DNA from: Chondrinema litorale
Lineage (GTDB): Bacteria > Bacteroidota > Bacteroidia > Cytophagales > Flammeovirgaceae
Direction: 5' to 3'
DNA length: 64,000 bases
NCBI RefSeq assembly: GCF_026250525.1
Contig: NZ_CP111043.1
Coordinates: 4,043,001-4,107,000, forward strand
The position numbers and the translations under genes were made by a program. Under the pieces are notes generated by a model that did no database searches, had not been told where the DNA came from, and saw nothing but the letters and a program-made list of their open reading frames with translations. Below, piece by piece: positions 49,979 to 58,786 of this stretch. Numbering within the stretch: the first letter of the stretch is position 1; the number at the start of each line of letters is the position of its first letter.

Positions 49979-51811
49979 ATGATGAAGATTAAGAAAAATG
50001 AGATATTGGCGATGATTTCTCGCCTCGATCAGGTGATTGAACATGCCCGAAAAACTGAAGTAGAATATGCCGATCAGATAGCGAAAGTGCATCCAAACTA
50101 TCGTGATAGTGCTATAAATCTTATCCACTACAGAACTCTAAGATTACATGATATTAGAAAGCTACAAGATCAGTTAGCTTATTTGGGGCTATCAAGACTT
50201 GGTAAAGCAGAAGCGCATGTAATGGCTAGCATGCAAATGAATAGAGCAATTTTGCAGAGTTTTGTAGAAGAAAAGAAAATAGAGGGAATTAGAGCAAGAG
50301 TTTCTTTTAAGCAAGGAGAGAAGCATCTAAATAAAAATGTAAAGGAATTACTGGGTTACAGAACAAAAGGCAGAAGAGTAAGAATAATGGTAACCCAACC
50401 AAGTGAAACAGCTCAAAACTACGATCTAGTAGAAAGGATTTTACAGGCTGGAATGAATACAGCTCGTATAAACTGCGCGCATGATGGACCTGCTGAGTGG
50501 AAAAGTATGATTGGTCATATACAAACTGCTAGTAAAAAGATTAAGCGCAGATGTAAAATTAGTATGGATTTGGGTGGGCCAAAAATAAGGACTGGTGAGA
50601 TTTTACCCGGACCGGGTGTTGTTAAATTCAAGCCAGAAAAAGATGTTTTTGGCCGAGTTATAAATCCTTTACCAGTGTATCTGGTTTCGGCAAAAGACTA
50701 TGCGTCTGAGATAGATATTAATCAAGTTCCTATTGTAGATAAATATTTTGAGCAATTACAAATTGATGATGTTTTAACTTTTAAAGATGCCAGAGGGAAA
50801 AAGAGAAGATTAAAAATTAAGCAAAAGGAAGATGCTAGTTGGGTAGTTTACATTAAAAAAACTACTTATTTAGAAACTGGTACCATTATTAAAATTGACC
50901 GTGAAGGAGAACTTTCAGAAGCAGAGGTTGGGACGTTACCTTCTGTAGAACAAAGTCTTGTTTTAAGAATAGGCGATAAGTTAATTCTTAATAAAAAGAA
51001 AGTACTTGGAGAACCGCATGTATACGATGAGGAAGGATTAATTAAGCAACATGCACATATTTCTTGTACTTCTGAGGAGATATTTTCAAGTGTGGAAGAA
51101 GGTGAGAGGATACTTTTTGATGATGGTAAAATTGAAGGCGTAATTAGAGAGGTGCATGAAGATAAGTTAGTAATAAGAATCAACTATGCCAGTGATGGAG
51201 GTGCCAAACTTCGAGCTGATAAGGGTATCAATTTCCCAGAAAGTAAGCTGAATATCAGTGGTTTAACTGAGAAAGATAAAGAAGATTTGCCATTTGTTGC
51301 TCAAAATGCAGATGTTGTGAATTTGTCATTTGTCAACAGAGCTTCAGATGTACAAGAGTTACTAGATGAATTAGATAAACTCGAAAGTAAAAACTTGGGG
51401 CTCATTCTTAAAATTGAAACACAATCTGGTTTTAATAATCTTACAGAAATTCTGCTTACTGCTATGCAAACATATCCAGTTGGAGTGATGATTGCCAGAG
51501 GTGATCTAGCAATTGAATGTGGTTGGGAGCACATGGGTAGAATACAAGAAGAAATATTATCGCTATGCCAAGCAGCGCATATACCAGTAGTTTGGGCAAC
51601 GCAAGTATTAGAAAACTTGGCGAAAAAGGGAATACCATCAAGAGCAGAGATAACTGATGCAGCCATGTCTCAAAGAGCAGAATGTGTAATGTTAAATAAA
51701 GGCCCGCATATTATTCATGCTATAGAGATGTTAGACCATATACTTAAGACGATGAAGAACTATCAGAACAAGAAAGCACCTATGCTTCCCGTTATGCAAA
51801 TTGGTAGTTAA
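49979..51811 (+). CDS. Divergent pyruvate-kinase-like protein
   Basis: The 610-residue protein has about 130 unusual N-terminal helical residues before a pyruvate kinase barrel. The barrel keeps ARIN with the active-site Arg163, MDLGGPKIRTG, LKIET with the catalytic Lys, MIARGDLAIE and TQVLEN...PSRAEITDAA. It lacks the C-terminal allosteric domain. In place of the usual LSGETA it has LNKGPH, so the Glu of that motif is missing. Catalysis of phosphoenolpyruvate to pyruvate is possible but not assured. The B domain between PKIRTG and LKIET is longer than normal. Confidence 0.8.
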   Translation: MMKIKKNEILAMISRLDQVIEHARKTEVEYADQIAKVHPNYRDSAINLIHYRTLRLHDIRKLQDQLAYLGLSRLGKAEAHVMASMQMNRAILQSFVEEKKIEGIRARVSFKQGEKHLNKNVKELLGYRTKGRRVRIMVTQPSETAQNYDLVERILQAGMNTARINCAHDGPAEWKSMIGHIQTASKKIKRRCKISMDLGGPKIRTGEILPGPGVVKFKPEKDVFGRVINPLPVYLVSAKDYASEIDINQVPIVDKYFEQLQIDDVLTFKDARGKKRRLKIKQKEDASWVVYIKKTTYLETGTIIKIDREGELSEAEVGTLPSVEQSLVLRIGDKLILNKKKVLGEPHVYDEEGLIKQHAHISCTSEEIFSSVEEGERILFDDGKIEGVIREVHEDKLVIRINYASDGGAKLRADKGINFPESKLNISGLTEKDKEDLPFVAQNADVVNLSFVNRASDVQELLDELDKLESKNLGLILKIETQSGFNNLTEILLTAMQTYPVGVMIARGDLAIECGWEHMGRIQEEILSLCQAAHIPVVWATQVLENLAKKGIPSRAEITDAAMSQRAECVMLNKGPHIIHAIEMLDHILKTMKNYQNKKAPMLPVMQIGS

Positions 51812-51878
51812 TAGATTTTTGAGTTTATTTAACTATCTATTCACATTCATCATCATTTTTTAAACTTATTATTAAACT

Positions 51879-52634
51879 ATGGAAACTGCATCTGAAGAAA
51901 ATAAAAATCAAATCAGCCTTTCAAAGTTTTCATTTATTGCGCTTATAGTTTTTCTTGTAATCTTGTTAGGTTTAGTATTTTTCCTTTTGTATAAATGGCA
52001 AAATGCAGACAATCAGGTTACAGAATTACAAACAACCATTACAACACTGCAGCAAAAAAACACTACGCTTGAAGCTCAATTGAATACACTAAATGCAGGA
52101 AGTGGGGGTAAAGAGGAAGTAAAAGCAATAATGGCTCAGATTGATCAGATTTTGCAAAAAGAAAAAGTAACGCTTTTTAATGAAGGTGTAAACCCTGATG
52201 AAGTTGCAGCAGCATTTGCCAATGTGCCTTCTGGAAACAAGAAAGTAGTGTTATCTACAGCTTTATTACTGCCATTGAGAAAATACAGATTTAAATTAGG
52301 TGGCCATTCTCCATCTTATGGATTTGATAGTCCAGAGTTTGCCAGATATGTGTTGAGTTTTGCGGGCAAAGACATTCAGAATGAAAAGAATAAGTTCTTA
52401 TCTGAAATTATGATGGAGCAATTAGAAAAAACAGATAATCCGCAACCCGGTGATATAATGTTTTTTGAAGGCTCACCTGGAAACATTGCTCTGTTTTATT
52501 TATCTGCTGGAAAGAATGGCGGAAATGGTGTAGGAATTGGCTTTTTGGGAAAGAACTTTCCTGGTGGTATTTACGACACTTCTCAGATCGGAACTAAATT
52601 CTTAGGTTACTACAGAGTTAATTACGGAGGTTAA
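51879..52634 (+). CDS. Membrane-anchored NlpC/P60-like protein without catalytic residues
   Basis: The 251-residue protein has a membrane helix (about 17-38), a coiled coil (45-72) and a C-terminal domain with NlpC/P60 layout. YRFKLGGHSPSYGFDSPEF (136-154) corresponds to the catalytic segment in which active enzymes have GFDCSGF, so Ser151 replaces the nucleophilic Cys. PGDIMFF and GNIALFYL (190-208) correspond to PGDLVFF and the GHVGIY-type strand, with Asn202 replacing the catalytic His. The similarity is my alignment by eye. It is likely a non-enzymatic envelope protein that binds peptidoglycan. Confidence 0.7.
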   Translation: METASEENKNQISLSKFSFIALIVFLVILLGLVFFLLYKWQNADNQVTELQTTITTLQQKNTTLEAQLNTLNAGSGGKEEVKAIMAQIDQILQKEKVTLFNEGVNPDEVAAAFANVPSGNKKVVLSTALLLPLRKYRFKLGGHSPSYGFDSPEFARYVLSFAGKDIQNEKNKFLSEIMMEQLEKTDNPQPGDIMFFEGSPGNIALFYLSAGKNGGNGVGIGFLGKNFPGGIYDTSQIGTKFLGYYRVNYGG

Positions 52635-52640
52635 ATAATA

Positions 52641-52690
52641 AAAGTGTGATATTAGCTTATCACAAATAATATCACACTTTTTCTTTATTA
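52641..52690 (+). terminator. Terminator of the NlpC/P60-like gene
   Basis: AAAAGTGTGATATT pairs with AATATCACACTTTT (14 bp) and runs into TTTCTTT. It reaches the stop codon of the convergent DUF4159 gene. Confidence 0.8.
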
Positions 52691-53350
52691 AAAGTTTGTA
52701 CAAGCGTACGAGAGTATATTAGCACCCATTTGTAAGGCTTTTTGGCGTACATTCTCAGGGTCGTTATAAATTACCTGATCTTCCCATCCGTTACCCAAAT
52801 CACACTCATAAGAGTAGAAGCATACCAATCTACCTTCGTAAACTATTCCAAACCCTTGAGGAGGTTTGTTGTCGTGTTCATGTATTTTTGGGAGCCCTTC
52901 TTTAAAATCAAATTTTTGATGATATATAGGATGGTTATAAGGTAGCTCAATAAAATCGAGTTCTGGAAAAACTTTTTTCATTTCTACCCTAATAAATTTA
53001 TCGAGTCCGTAGTTATCGTCAATATGGAGAAAGCCTCCAGAGATTAGATAATTTCTCAGATTTTCTGCTTCTTGTGCCGAAAATACTACATTACCATGAC
53101 CTGTCATGTATATAAATGGATATGAATAAATCTCTGGACTACCTACTTCAACTATATCATCTTCTGGATTTATATTCATATTTAAGCTCTGATTGCAGAA
53201 TTCAATCAAATTTGGTAGCGAAGTTTTATTGGCATACCAGTCTCCACCACCATTATATTTAAGTTTGGCAATTTTAAAGGAATAATCCTGACTATGGGCA
53301 TTTAGCGATAATGTAAGTAAACTCGAAATAATAAGGGTTAATAATTTCAT
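52688..53350 (-). CDS. DUF4159 domain protein, exported
   Basis: The 220-residue protein has a signal peptide cut near residue 21 (NAHSQ) and a DUF4159 domain. Marks are a YMTGHGNVVFS segment, a NLRNYLISGGFLHIDDNYG block and ELPYNHPIYH. The fold is related to class I glutamine amidotransferase-like domains but lacks the catalytic Cys triad. In Bacteroidota it occurs with gliding or aerotolerance-type genes; none is next to it here. Function is unknown. It lies 86 bases downstream of rsmE and may be read from that operon. Confidence 0.82.
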   Translation of the reverse strand: MKLLTLIISSLLTLSLNAHSQDYSFKIAKLKYNGGGDWYANKTSLPNLIEFCNQSLNMNINPEDDIVEVGSPEIYSYPFIYMTGHGNVVFSAQEAENLRNYLISGGFLHIDDNYGLDKFIRVEMKKVFPELDFIELPYNHPIYHQKFDFKEGLPKIHEHDNKPPQGFGIVYEGRLVCFYSYECDLGNGWEDQVIYNDPENVRQKALQMGANILSYACTNF

Positions 53351-53436
53351 GCGACTTAGTAGGAATAAAGATTAAAAATTAGCTTTACAAGCTCTTAAAA
53401 ACATTTAAGTTTCTGAAAAATAGCATTTAATTTTAA

Positions 53437-54150
53437 TTAACGCAGATGAATCATATTTAAAATATTACATGCTACAACACCTGCTGTTTCTGTTCTTAAC
53501 CTGTTCGGTCCGAGACTTACTTTTTTAAATCCGGCGTTATCTGCATTTTGTAATTCTTCTGAATTAAAGCCACCTTCTGGCCCAACAATAATACAATAAG
53601 AACTGTTTGGCTTAGCCTCTTTTATTAAAGATTGATTTGTTGCTGTTTCTTCGTAAGCCAAATATTTTTCTTTTTCCTCAATATCACTTTGTAAAAAATC
53701 TTCAAATCTTTGAAGTTCTGTTATTTCTGGATAAAAAGGATTGTAAGATTGTTTCATAGCACTAACTGCTATTTTATGAATTCTGTCTAATCTCAGGTGT
53801 TTTCTTTCGGAATACCTGCTAAGAATAAAGGTGATCTTATCAATGCCTATTTCAATGGCTTTTTCCACAAACCATTCTATTCTGTCTGTATTTTTAGTAG
53901 GAGCTATAGCCAGATGAATTTTGAATTCTCTTTGTTTTATATCACTTATTTGTGATTGAATGGCAACTATCGTTTGCTTTTTTTCTTGTTTTGCAATCTT
54001 GCCATTAAAAATCCCTCCTTTACCATTAAATATATGAATTTCATCACCCGCTTTCAACCTTAACACTTTGCTGCAATGTAAAGATTCAGCTTCTGATAAT
54101 TTAATCTCAATATCTGTTTTATTGGTATCTGGATGGTAAAATGCATGCAT
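53437..54150 (-). CDS. rsmE: 16S rRNA m3U1498 methyltransferase
   Basis: The 237-residue SPOUT-class methyltransferase has the PUA-like N-terminus and the RsmE knot motifs IVGPEGGFNSEEL and LGPNRLRTETAGVVA, which bind S-adenosylmethionine. It methylates U1498 in the small-subunit decoding region. The length is typical. The gene starts 9 bases after the HD-protein gene, so it is last or second to last in the operon. Confidence 0.95.
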   Translation of the reverse strand: MHAFYHPDTNKTDIEIKLSEAESLHCSKVLRLKAGDEIHIFNGKGGIFNGKIAKQEKKQTIVAIQSQISDIKQREFKIHLAIAPTKNTDRIEWFVEKAIEIGIDKITFILSRYSERKHLRLDRIHKIAVSAMKQSYNPFYPEITELQRFEDFLQSDIEEKEKYLAYEETATNQSLIKEAKPNSSYCIIVGPEGGFNSEELQNADNAGFKKVSLGPNRLRTETAGVVACNILNMIHLR

Positions 54151-54159
54151 AGTACTTAA

Positions 54160-54789
54160 TTAAGAATAACTTTCAACTTCTCTTTGTATATTTTTTCTTG
54201 CTTGAGCTTCAAATTTATCCTTAAAAAATTTCGAATAGTAAATATTTTCTCTTTGAAGGAAATTAATCAATACTTTTTTTCTTCCACTATAAAAAATACT
54301 GTCTGGATATGATATGTATTCTTTTCTTATTTGTGAAGAATATAAATCGTATTTGGCTGTTTCACTACCTAAAATAGATAAATCTGCATCTAAAAAATAG
54401 GCTGCGTCTAGTTGATTATCGAACCAATTATGCTTTGCTGTAGCTATAATTAATGCTTCAATATATTCAATTTGCTGCTTTTCTAAACATGTGTGTTTTA
54501 ATGTTTTTGTAGCGAACTCAGCACTTTTGGTTTCATTTTCTTTACTCTGTGGATCATAAATAATATCATGAAACCATACTGCCAAATAAATTAAATCTGG
54601 ATTTTCTAAATGAAGGCCTTTATCTGTTAGCGTGTTAAGAAGGTCATTTATATGTGTGAGATTATGATAAGCTCTGTGAGTTTCTGTATAATAAGAAAAA
54701 ATGGTGTTTAAAGTTTTAGTAGTAAATTCTATGTTTGGGCTATACTTTTCTAAAAGTTTACTACAGTTTTCCTTTAATTTACTTACCAT
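54160..54789 (-). CDS. HD-domain metal-dependent phosphohydrolase-like protein
   Basis: The 209-residue protein matches the family of predicted HD-superfamily hydrolases. It has YHNLTHI, an AVWFHDIIYDP segment with the His-Asp pair, ENETKSA and a later FLDADLSILG Asp segment, which together give the metal ligands. The substrate is unknown; relatives are annotated only as predicted hydrolases. Its first 11 bases overlap the end of the upstream lipoprotein gene, so translation is coupled. Confidence 0.8.
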   Translation of the reverse strand: MVSKLKENCSKLLEKYSPNIEFTTKTLNTIFSYYTETHRAYHNLTHINDLLNTLTDKGLHLENPDLIYLAVWFHDIIYDPQSKENETKSAEFATKTLKHTCLEKQQIEYIEALIIATAKHNWFDNQLDAAYFLDADLSILGSETAKYDLYSSQIRKEYISYPDSIFYSGRKKVLINFLQRENIYYSKFFKDKFEAQARKNIQREVESYS

Positions 54790-55345
54790 TATTTAACGTA
54801 TCTACTGATTCAAAAAACAAAGTTAAGTCTAGCTCATAAATGGTTGCGCTAACATCATCTAACTGAATTTCAATAGGTTCGTTAACTGGTAGATTTATTT
54901 GAGAGATTATCATCTCTTTATTTATTTGATTTAAAGGGAAGTCGTACTTTTCAGTAACATCGCCTTTTGCTCTGCTAATCATGAGTATTGAAGGATCGGG
55001 GGAAGACTCTTCGCTAATTTCCCAAGAAGCAGAAGCTGTTTCATAGAAAAGATTGTCGCAAATAGTTGTACCAGAATTAATATGTAGACTGTCATCTAAC
55101 ATAAATGTGAAGTTGTCGTCTTTATAGCATGAAAATTCTGGTTGATTCAGTATATCATAGATAATGGTTTGTGCACTACCATTTGTTTCTAAAGGGATTT
55201 CCGCTTTTACCAATTTCCAAGTTTTGCCTTCACCTGCGTCACCCACAAGAAAAAGTATATTTTGTGTTATTTCAAATTCAGGGTCATCTTGACATGCAAA
55301 GCAATTGAGTAAAAAAAGGATATATATAAAATAAATTTTTTTCAT
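54779..55345 (-). CDS. Hypothetical lipoprotein
   Basis: The 188-residue protein has a lipoprotein signal with Cys18 (LNCFAC). The mature part is acidic and beta-rich, with a WKLVKAEI segment and a later SASWEISEE followed by an SILMISRAKG strand. This is the layout of lipocalin-like DUF4923/DUF5004-type Bacteroidota lipoproteins; I do not assign one. It should sit in the periplasm or outer membrane. It overlaps the HD gene by 11 bases and leads the operon to rsmE. Confidence 0.72.
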   Translation of the reverse strand: MKKIYFIYILFLLNCFACQDDPEFEITQNILFLVGDAGEGKTWKLVKAEIPLETNGSAQTIIYDILNQPEFSCYKDDNFTFMLDDSLHINSGTTICDNLFYETASASWEISEESSPDPSILMISRAKGDVTEKYDFPLNQINKEMIISQINLPVNEPIEIQLDDVSATIYELDLTLFFESVDTLNNGK

Positions 55346-55444
55346 AAAAGATTTTTAAATTCTGTGATTATAAATGCTTAACCTATTACTCTATTTGCAT
55401 TTTTTGAAAATTGAAACTAACAAAATTAGTGATTTGCTCGTTTC

Positions 55445-56242
55445 TTAAGTTAAGATATGGTTTAATTCGATATTAAATCTATCAAAGTCTTCCAGATTAT
55501 TGTGTCCAGCATTTGGAATAGTTACAAATTTACCATTCCCATTTAATTTCCCCGATAGTTTTTTTGCAGAACTATAAGGAACGATCTTGTCTTTAGTTCC
55601 ATGGAATATATAAACTGGACATTTTATTTGCGGCAAACATAAATCCGACCTAAAACTAAATCTCATTAATAACTTATAAGGTACGAAAGGTGCATAATGT
55701 TTTGCTACATCGTATAGATTATAATAGGGTGTTTCTAAAATAACAGCTTTTACGTTGTGTTCAGTTGCCATTTTTGAAGCGATTCCAGTGCCTAGAGACC
55801 TACCATATAATATAATTTCTTTTGGATTAAAAAAATTCATTAAGTATTTCATACAGTATCTGGCATCTATATACATGCCTTCTTCCGTTTTTTTACCAAT
55901 ACTTTTACCATACGAACGATAGTCGTAAATAAAAAAATCGTAAGGGAATTTATCAAAATAATGGACTACCTCTATCCATCTTTTTAAACTGCCTGCATTG
56001 CCATGGAAATATAAAATGGCTCCGATTGCATTTTTCTTCTTAAAATGTAATGCATTAATTGTTACTCCTTCTTCTGTTTTAATATTGATTTCATCAAAGG
56101 AAAGTTTTGTTTGATGTTTATAGCTATCGGCTAGTTTTTCTGGTAAAAAAATGATTTTTTCCTGAATTAGATAGTAAACAACACATAACAATAAATAAGC
56201 GATTATTACAAAAATAGCTGTATTGAAAAAAGTGAATTGCAT
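55445..56242 (-). CDS. Membrane-anchored alpha/beta hydrolase
   Basis: The 265-residue protein has an N-terminal membrane helix (about 8-26) and an alpha/beta hydrolase domain of the Bem46/YfhR kind. The oxyanion segment is LYFHGNAGS, the nucleophile elbow is YGRSLGTG, and the acid and base lie in GTKDKIVP and GHNNL. Substrates of such esterases or thioesterases are not known. The gene is transcribed alone and diverges from the SiaB-like gene. Confidence 0.88.
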   Translation of the reverse strand: MQFTFFNTAIFVIIAYLLLCVVYYLIQEKIIFLPEKLADSYKHQTKLSFDEINIKTEEGVTINALHFKKKNAIGAILYFHGNAGSLKRWIEVVHYFDKFPYDFFIYDYRSYGKSIGKKTEEGMYIDARYCMKYLMNFFNPKEIILYGRSLGTGIASKMATEHNVKAVILETPYYNLYDVAKHYAPFVPYKLLMRFSFRSDLCLPQIKCPVYIFHGTKDKIVPYSSAKKLSGKLNGNGKFVTIPNAGHNNLEDFDRFNIELNHILT

Positions 56243-56349
56243 ATGCTTAAAAAAAACTGTTTAGTGCAGTAAAAGCAAAATAAATGTATTTAAACAATCT
56301 TGAAAAGTAACCTACGTTAGCTTTAGAAATTATCAATCTACTATGTATT

Positions 56350-56892
56350 ATGACTAGAAAACTAAGTTTGTTTGAATATTATTCACTTATTCAACATGAA
56401 AATGTAATTATTTCTTACAAAGGGCCAGTAACTGCAGTAATCATGGCTGAAATCAGTGCTGATATACGCTCAAAATTAGCCGATAATCCTAAAGCAGGTA
56501 GAAAAGTATTTTCAGTGTTTATGGAGTTATCACAAAACATTTTATACTACTCAGCAGAGAAGGTTACTTTTTCTAATAAAAAAGATAGTGTTGGTCTTCT
56601 TTTAGTTACAGAAACAGAGGAAGAATATATTTTTTCATGTGGCAATCTGGTTGAAAATGTATACGTAGATGAGTTAGTAGAAAGTGGTGAAATCATCAAT
56701 TCAATGGACAAAGATGATTTAAGAAAACTCAAAAAAGAACAAAGGAATAAGCCACAAGGATCTAGAAGTAAAGGTGCTGGTATTGGTCTTATTCAAGTTG
56801 CACTTACATCAGGAAATCCACTTCAGATGGAAGTGAGACAGGTAGATGATCAGGTTTCTTTCTTTTCTTTATCAGTTAAAATAAATAAATAA
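56350..56892 (+). CDS. SiaB-family protein kinase
   Basis: The 180-residue protein matches the SiaB family (DUF6272), a distant GHKL-type kinase. It has FSVFMELSQNILYYS, the N-box equivalent, and SKGAGIGLIQVAL, the glycine-rich ATP lid. In Pseudomonas SiaB phosphorylates SiaC, which then loses its ability to activate the diguanylate cyclase SiaD. The SiaC homolog is immediately downstream, with 16 bases between. The SiaA phosphatase and SiaD are not in the window. Confidence 0.85.
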   Translation: MTRKLSLFEYYSLIQHENVIISYKGPVTAVIMAEISADIRSKLADNPKAGRKVFSVFMELSQNILYYSAEKVTFSNKKDSVGLLLVTETEEEYIFSCGNLVENVYVDELVESGEIINSMDKDDLRKLKKEQRNKPQGSRSKGAGIGLIQVALTSGNPLQMEVRQVDDQVSFFSLSVKINK

Positions 56893-56908
56893 TATCGCAT
56901 ACATTCTT

Positions 56909-57304
56909 ATGGCACAAGAAATATTAAACAATCTAGAAATTGAAGGCGAAAAAGGTACATTTTTTACGCCAAGTGTAAATTTTAACGCAGAGACAGGAGT
57001 ATGTACTTTAGAGGGTGAGTCTTATCTTGAAGATACTTGGGAGTTTTATGATAAACTGCTAAGCTGGTTACAAGAATATTCAAAAACTGGAAAAGCTTTA
57101 AGATTTGATTTTAAACTTACTTATTTTAATACAAGTTCATCTAAAGGTATTTTGGACTTATTAAAAATGATTAAGAAATACGAAGAGGAAGGTGGTGATG
57201 TTACTGTTAACTGGTATCATCCAGAAGATGATGAAGATAACGTAGAGGAAGCAGAAGACTTTAAAGATGATACTGGTTTGGATATTGCGATTATTCCTTA
57301 CTAA
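56909..57304 (+). CDS. SiaC-family regulatory phosphoprotein (DUF1987)
   Basis: The 131-residue protein has the SiaC/DUF1987 features: TPSVNFNAETGVCTLEGESY near the start, DFKLTYFNTSSSKGILDLL in the middle and an acidic tail. Thr75 in the FNTSS segment sits where SiaC carries its phosphorylated threonine. The unphosphorylated form probably binds and controls an output enzyme. It is co-transcribed with the SiaB kinase gene and a terminator follows. Confidence 0.87.
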   Translation: MAQEILNNLEIEGEKGTFFTPSVNFNAETGVCTLEGESYLEDTWEFYDKLLSWLQEYSKTGKALRFDFKLTYFNTSSSKGILDLLKMIKKYEEEGGDVTVNWYHPEDDEDNVEEAEDFKDDTGLDIAIIPY

Positions 57305-57327
57305 TTAAAATATGATTTTATTTTAAG

Positions 57328-57360
57328 AGAGTGATTCTTTAAGAGTTACTCTTTTTTTTT
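57328..57360 (+). terminator. Terminator of the siaB-siaC-like operon
   Basis: AGAGTGA pairs with TTACTCT (7 pairs, one G-U) and is followed by nine T. It overlaps the 3' end of the convergent thioesterase gene. Confidence 0.65.
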
Positions 57361-58082
57361 GTCCATACAGTTTTAGCTCTTACAAGCTCTTTACCCTCTT
57401 CATTTTTTATTTGATGGAAATAAGTTTCATCTTCTTGTTTTTCAGCAATTGCTTTTAAACTTTCATTCAAAAGGCTTTCAGCTTTAAAGATGATATCAAC
57501 CTCTTTTAAGGAATAAGATTGGTGAATTTCTATAGGGATTGTATCTAGAATCCATTGCAGGTAAAAAGTATTATTTGTGTGCTGATTAATATCTAACTGA
57601 TGCCAGTTTACCTTAATGTCTAGTTGAAATTCTGAGTTTTTAGGAGCTTGGATTTTAGATTTAGCTCTTTCAAGTGGAGTTTTACTGTGGTCAAAAGCAA
57701 GTTTTGATAAAAACTCAGGAACTGGAGTTAATTGTCGTGTTTTTAAATTAATTAAAATCCAATTATTGGTTACACGTGCTATCTGTTTTTTTTTATTATA
57801 AATTTGAAAGTCACGATAAAAGTAATATTTATCACTTCCAGAAGGCCATGTTTCTACAGTAATATCGTCTCTGTGATCTGCTTCATCATTTATAAGAATA
57901 TTCATTCGGGTTAAAACCCATGCGATATTCTGTTTTAAAAGCATAGATGTGGGAACACCAATCTCTTTCACATTTAGCCACGCTGCTTCTTGTAAAAAAC
58001 CTGCTAAGGCCGGTATAGAAAGCTTTTGATTGGGATTTAAATGCGTATGATAAATCCTGTAGTTTTCTTTACTGGCTTTCAT
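57339..58082 (-). CDS. Acyl-ACP thioesterase (FatA-like)
   Basis: The 247-residue protein is a double hot-dog acyl-ACP thioesterase. The first half has WVLTRMNI and TWPSGSDKYYFYRDF; the second has WHQLDINQHTNNTFYLQWILD, which carries the catalytic Asn and His of the plant FatA/bacterial family. It releases free fatty acid from acyl carrier protein in the cytoplasm. The neighbouring genes are not lipid genes. The upstream gene starts 17 bases away, so the two are probably co-transcribed. Confidence 0.88.
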   Translation of the reverse strand: MKASKENYRIYHTHLNPNQKLSIPALAGFLQEAAWLNVKEIGVPTSMLLKQNIAWVLTRMNILINDEADHRDDITVETWPSGSDKYYFYRDFQIYNKKKQIARVTNNWILINLKTRQLTPVPEFLSKLAFDHSKTPLERAKSKIQAPKNSEFQLDIKVNWHQLDINQHTNNTFYLQWILDTIPIEIHQSYSLKEVDIIFKAESLLNESLKAIAEKQEDETYFHQIKNEEGKELVRAKTVWTKKKSNS

Positions 58083-58098
58083 ATAAAGTGCAGATTAA

Positions 58099-58620
58099 TT
58101 AAAAAAGTTGTCTTACTTCATTTTTTATAAACTGAAGGTTATTGCTCACTAAATCGTTCTGAGAATCGAGAACATTTTGGAATATTTTTTTTGAAAGTTC
58201 TATCGAGGGCGCTTCTTTATTCAAATCTTTAGCAGATTCATTTATTAAAGCAATAATTTCCTCTTTGGTTTTTCTGGTTACTTCCCAAGCTTCGTTGCTC
58301 ATATAAATCTGCTGAGACAAGTTATGATTAAACTCTTCTCTAATTTCTTGAACTAGAAGGTTTTGAAATTGTACGACATTAAAGTTATTATCACTTAGTC
58401 TCACAATCAAGTTATTAGGAGTGATTCTCTCGAGCAAAAGTATTATGCGTTCGTAAGCTTGTAAGCGTAGAGGCAATATTTCTTTGGTTCGTTCACCAGA
58501 TTTATTCATGTGTTGCAACTCCAGTAAGTTTTCAAGGCTTGTTTTAAAAAGCATGTAGACACCGAATAAAACTACTGCAGAGGGAAGGGTAAATTTTAAT
58601 ATCTCGAAAAAAGCGTCCAT
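58099..58620 (-). CDS. Hypothetical membrane-anchored protein, Bacteroidota type
   Basis: The 173-residue protein has one N-terminal membrane helix (about 8-26), followed by a long helical cytoplasmic part. It includes LPLRLQAYERIILLLERI and an NNFNVVQFQNLLVQEIREEFNHN block, which I recall from a widespread uncharacterised Bacteroidota family. No catalytic motif is visible. It lies upstream of the thioesterase gene in the same direction. Confidence 0.72.
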   Translation of the reverse strand: MDAFFEILKFTLPSAVVLFGVYMLFKTSLENLLELQHMNKSGERTKEILPLRLQAYERIILLLERITPNNLIVRLSDNNFNVVQFQNLLVQEIREEFNHNLSQQIYMSNEAWEVTRKTKEEIIALINESAKDLNKEAPSIELSKKIFQNVLDSQNDLVSNNLQFIKNEVRQLF

Positions 58621-58738
58621 TCTAAAAAAATATAAAAAAATTAGCTAGTAAAATATGCTTGCAATTATAATGAAATAATTGAGATTTTATTTGTTGATTA
58701 TGGACAATACCTCATATAAAAATCTGAGAAATAATAAG

Positions 58739-58769
58739 TTTCCCTTTTTAATAAGGCTTCTTATCTTTA
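58739..58769 (+). promoter_or_regulatory. Probable promoter of nuoD
   Basis: TTTC, 19 bases, TATCTTTA. Spacing is exact and each element has one mismatch to TTTG and TAnnTTTG. A start near 58776 would leave about 10 bases of leader. Confidence 0.4.
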
Positions 58770-58786
58770 TGGCAAATTCTGTTTGA

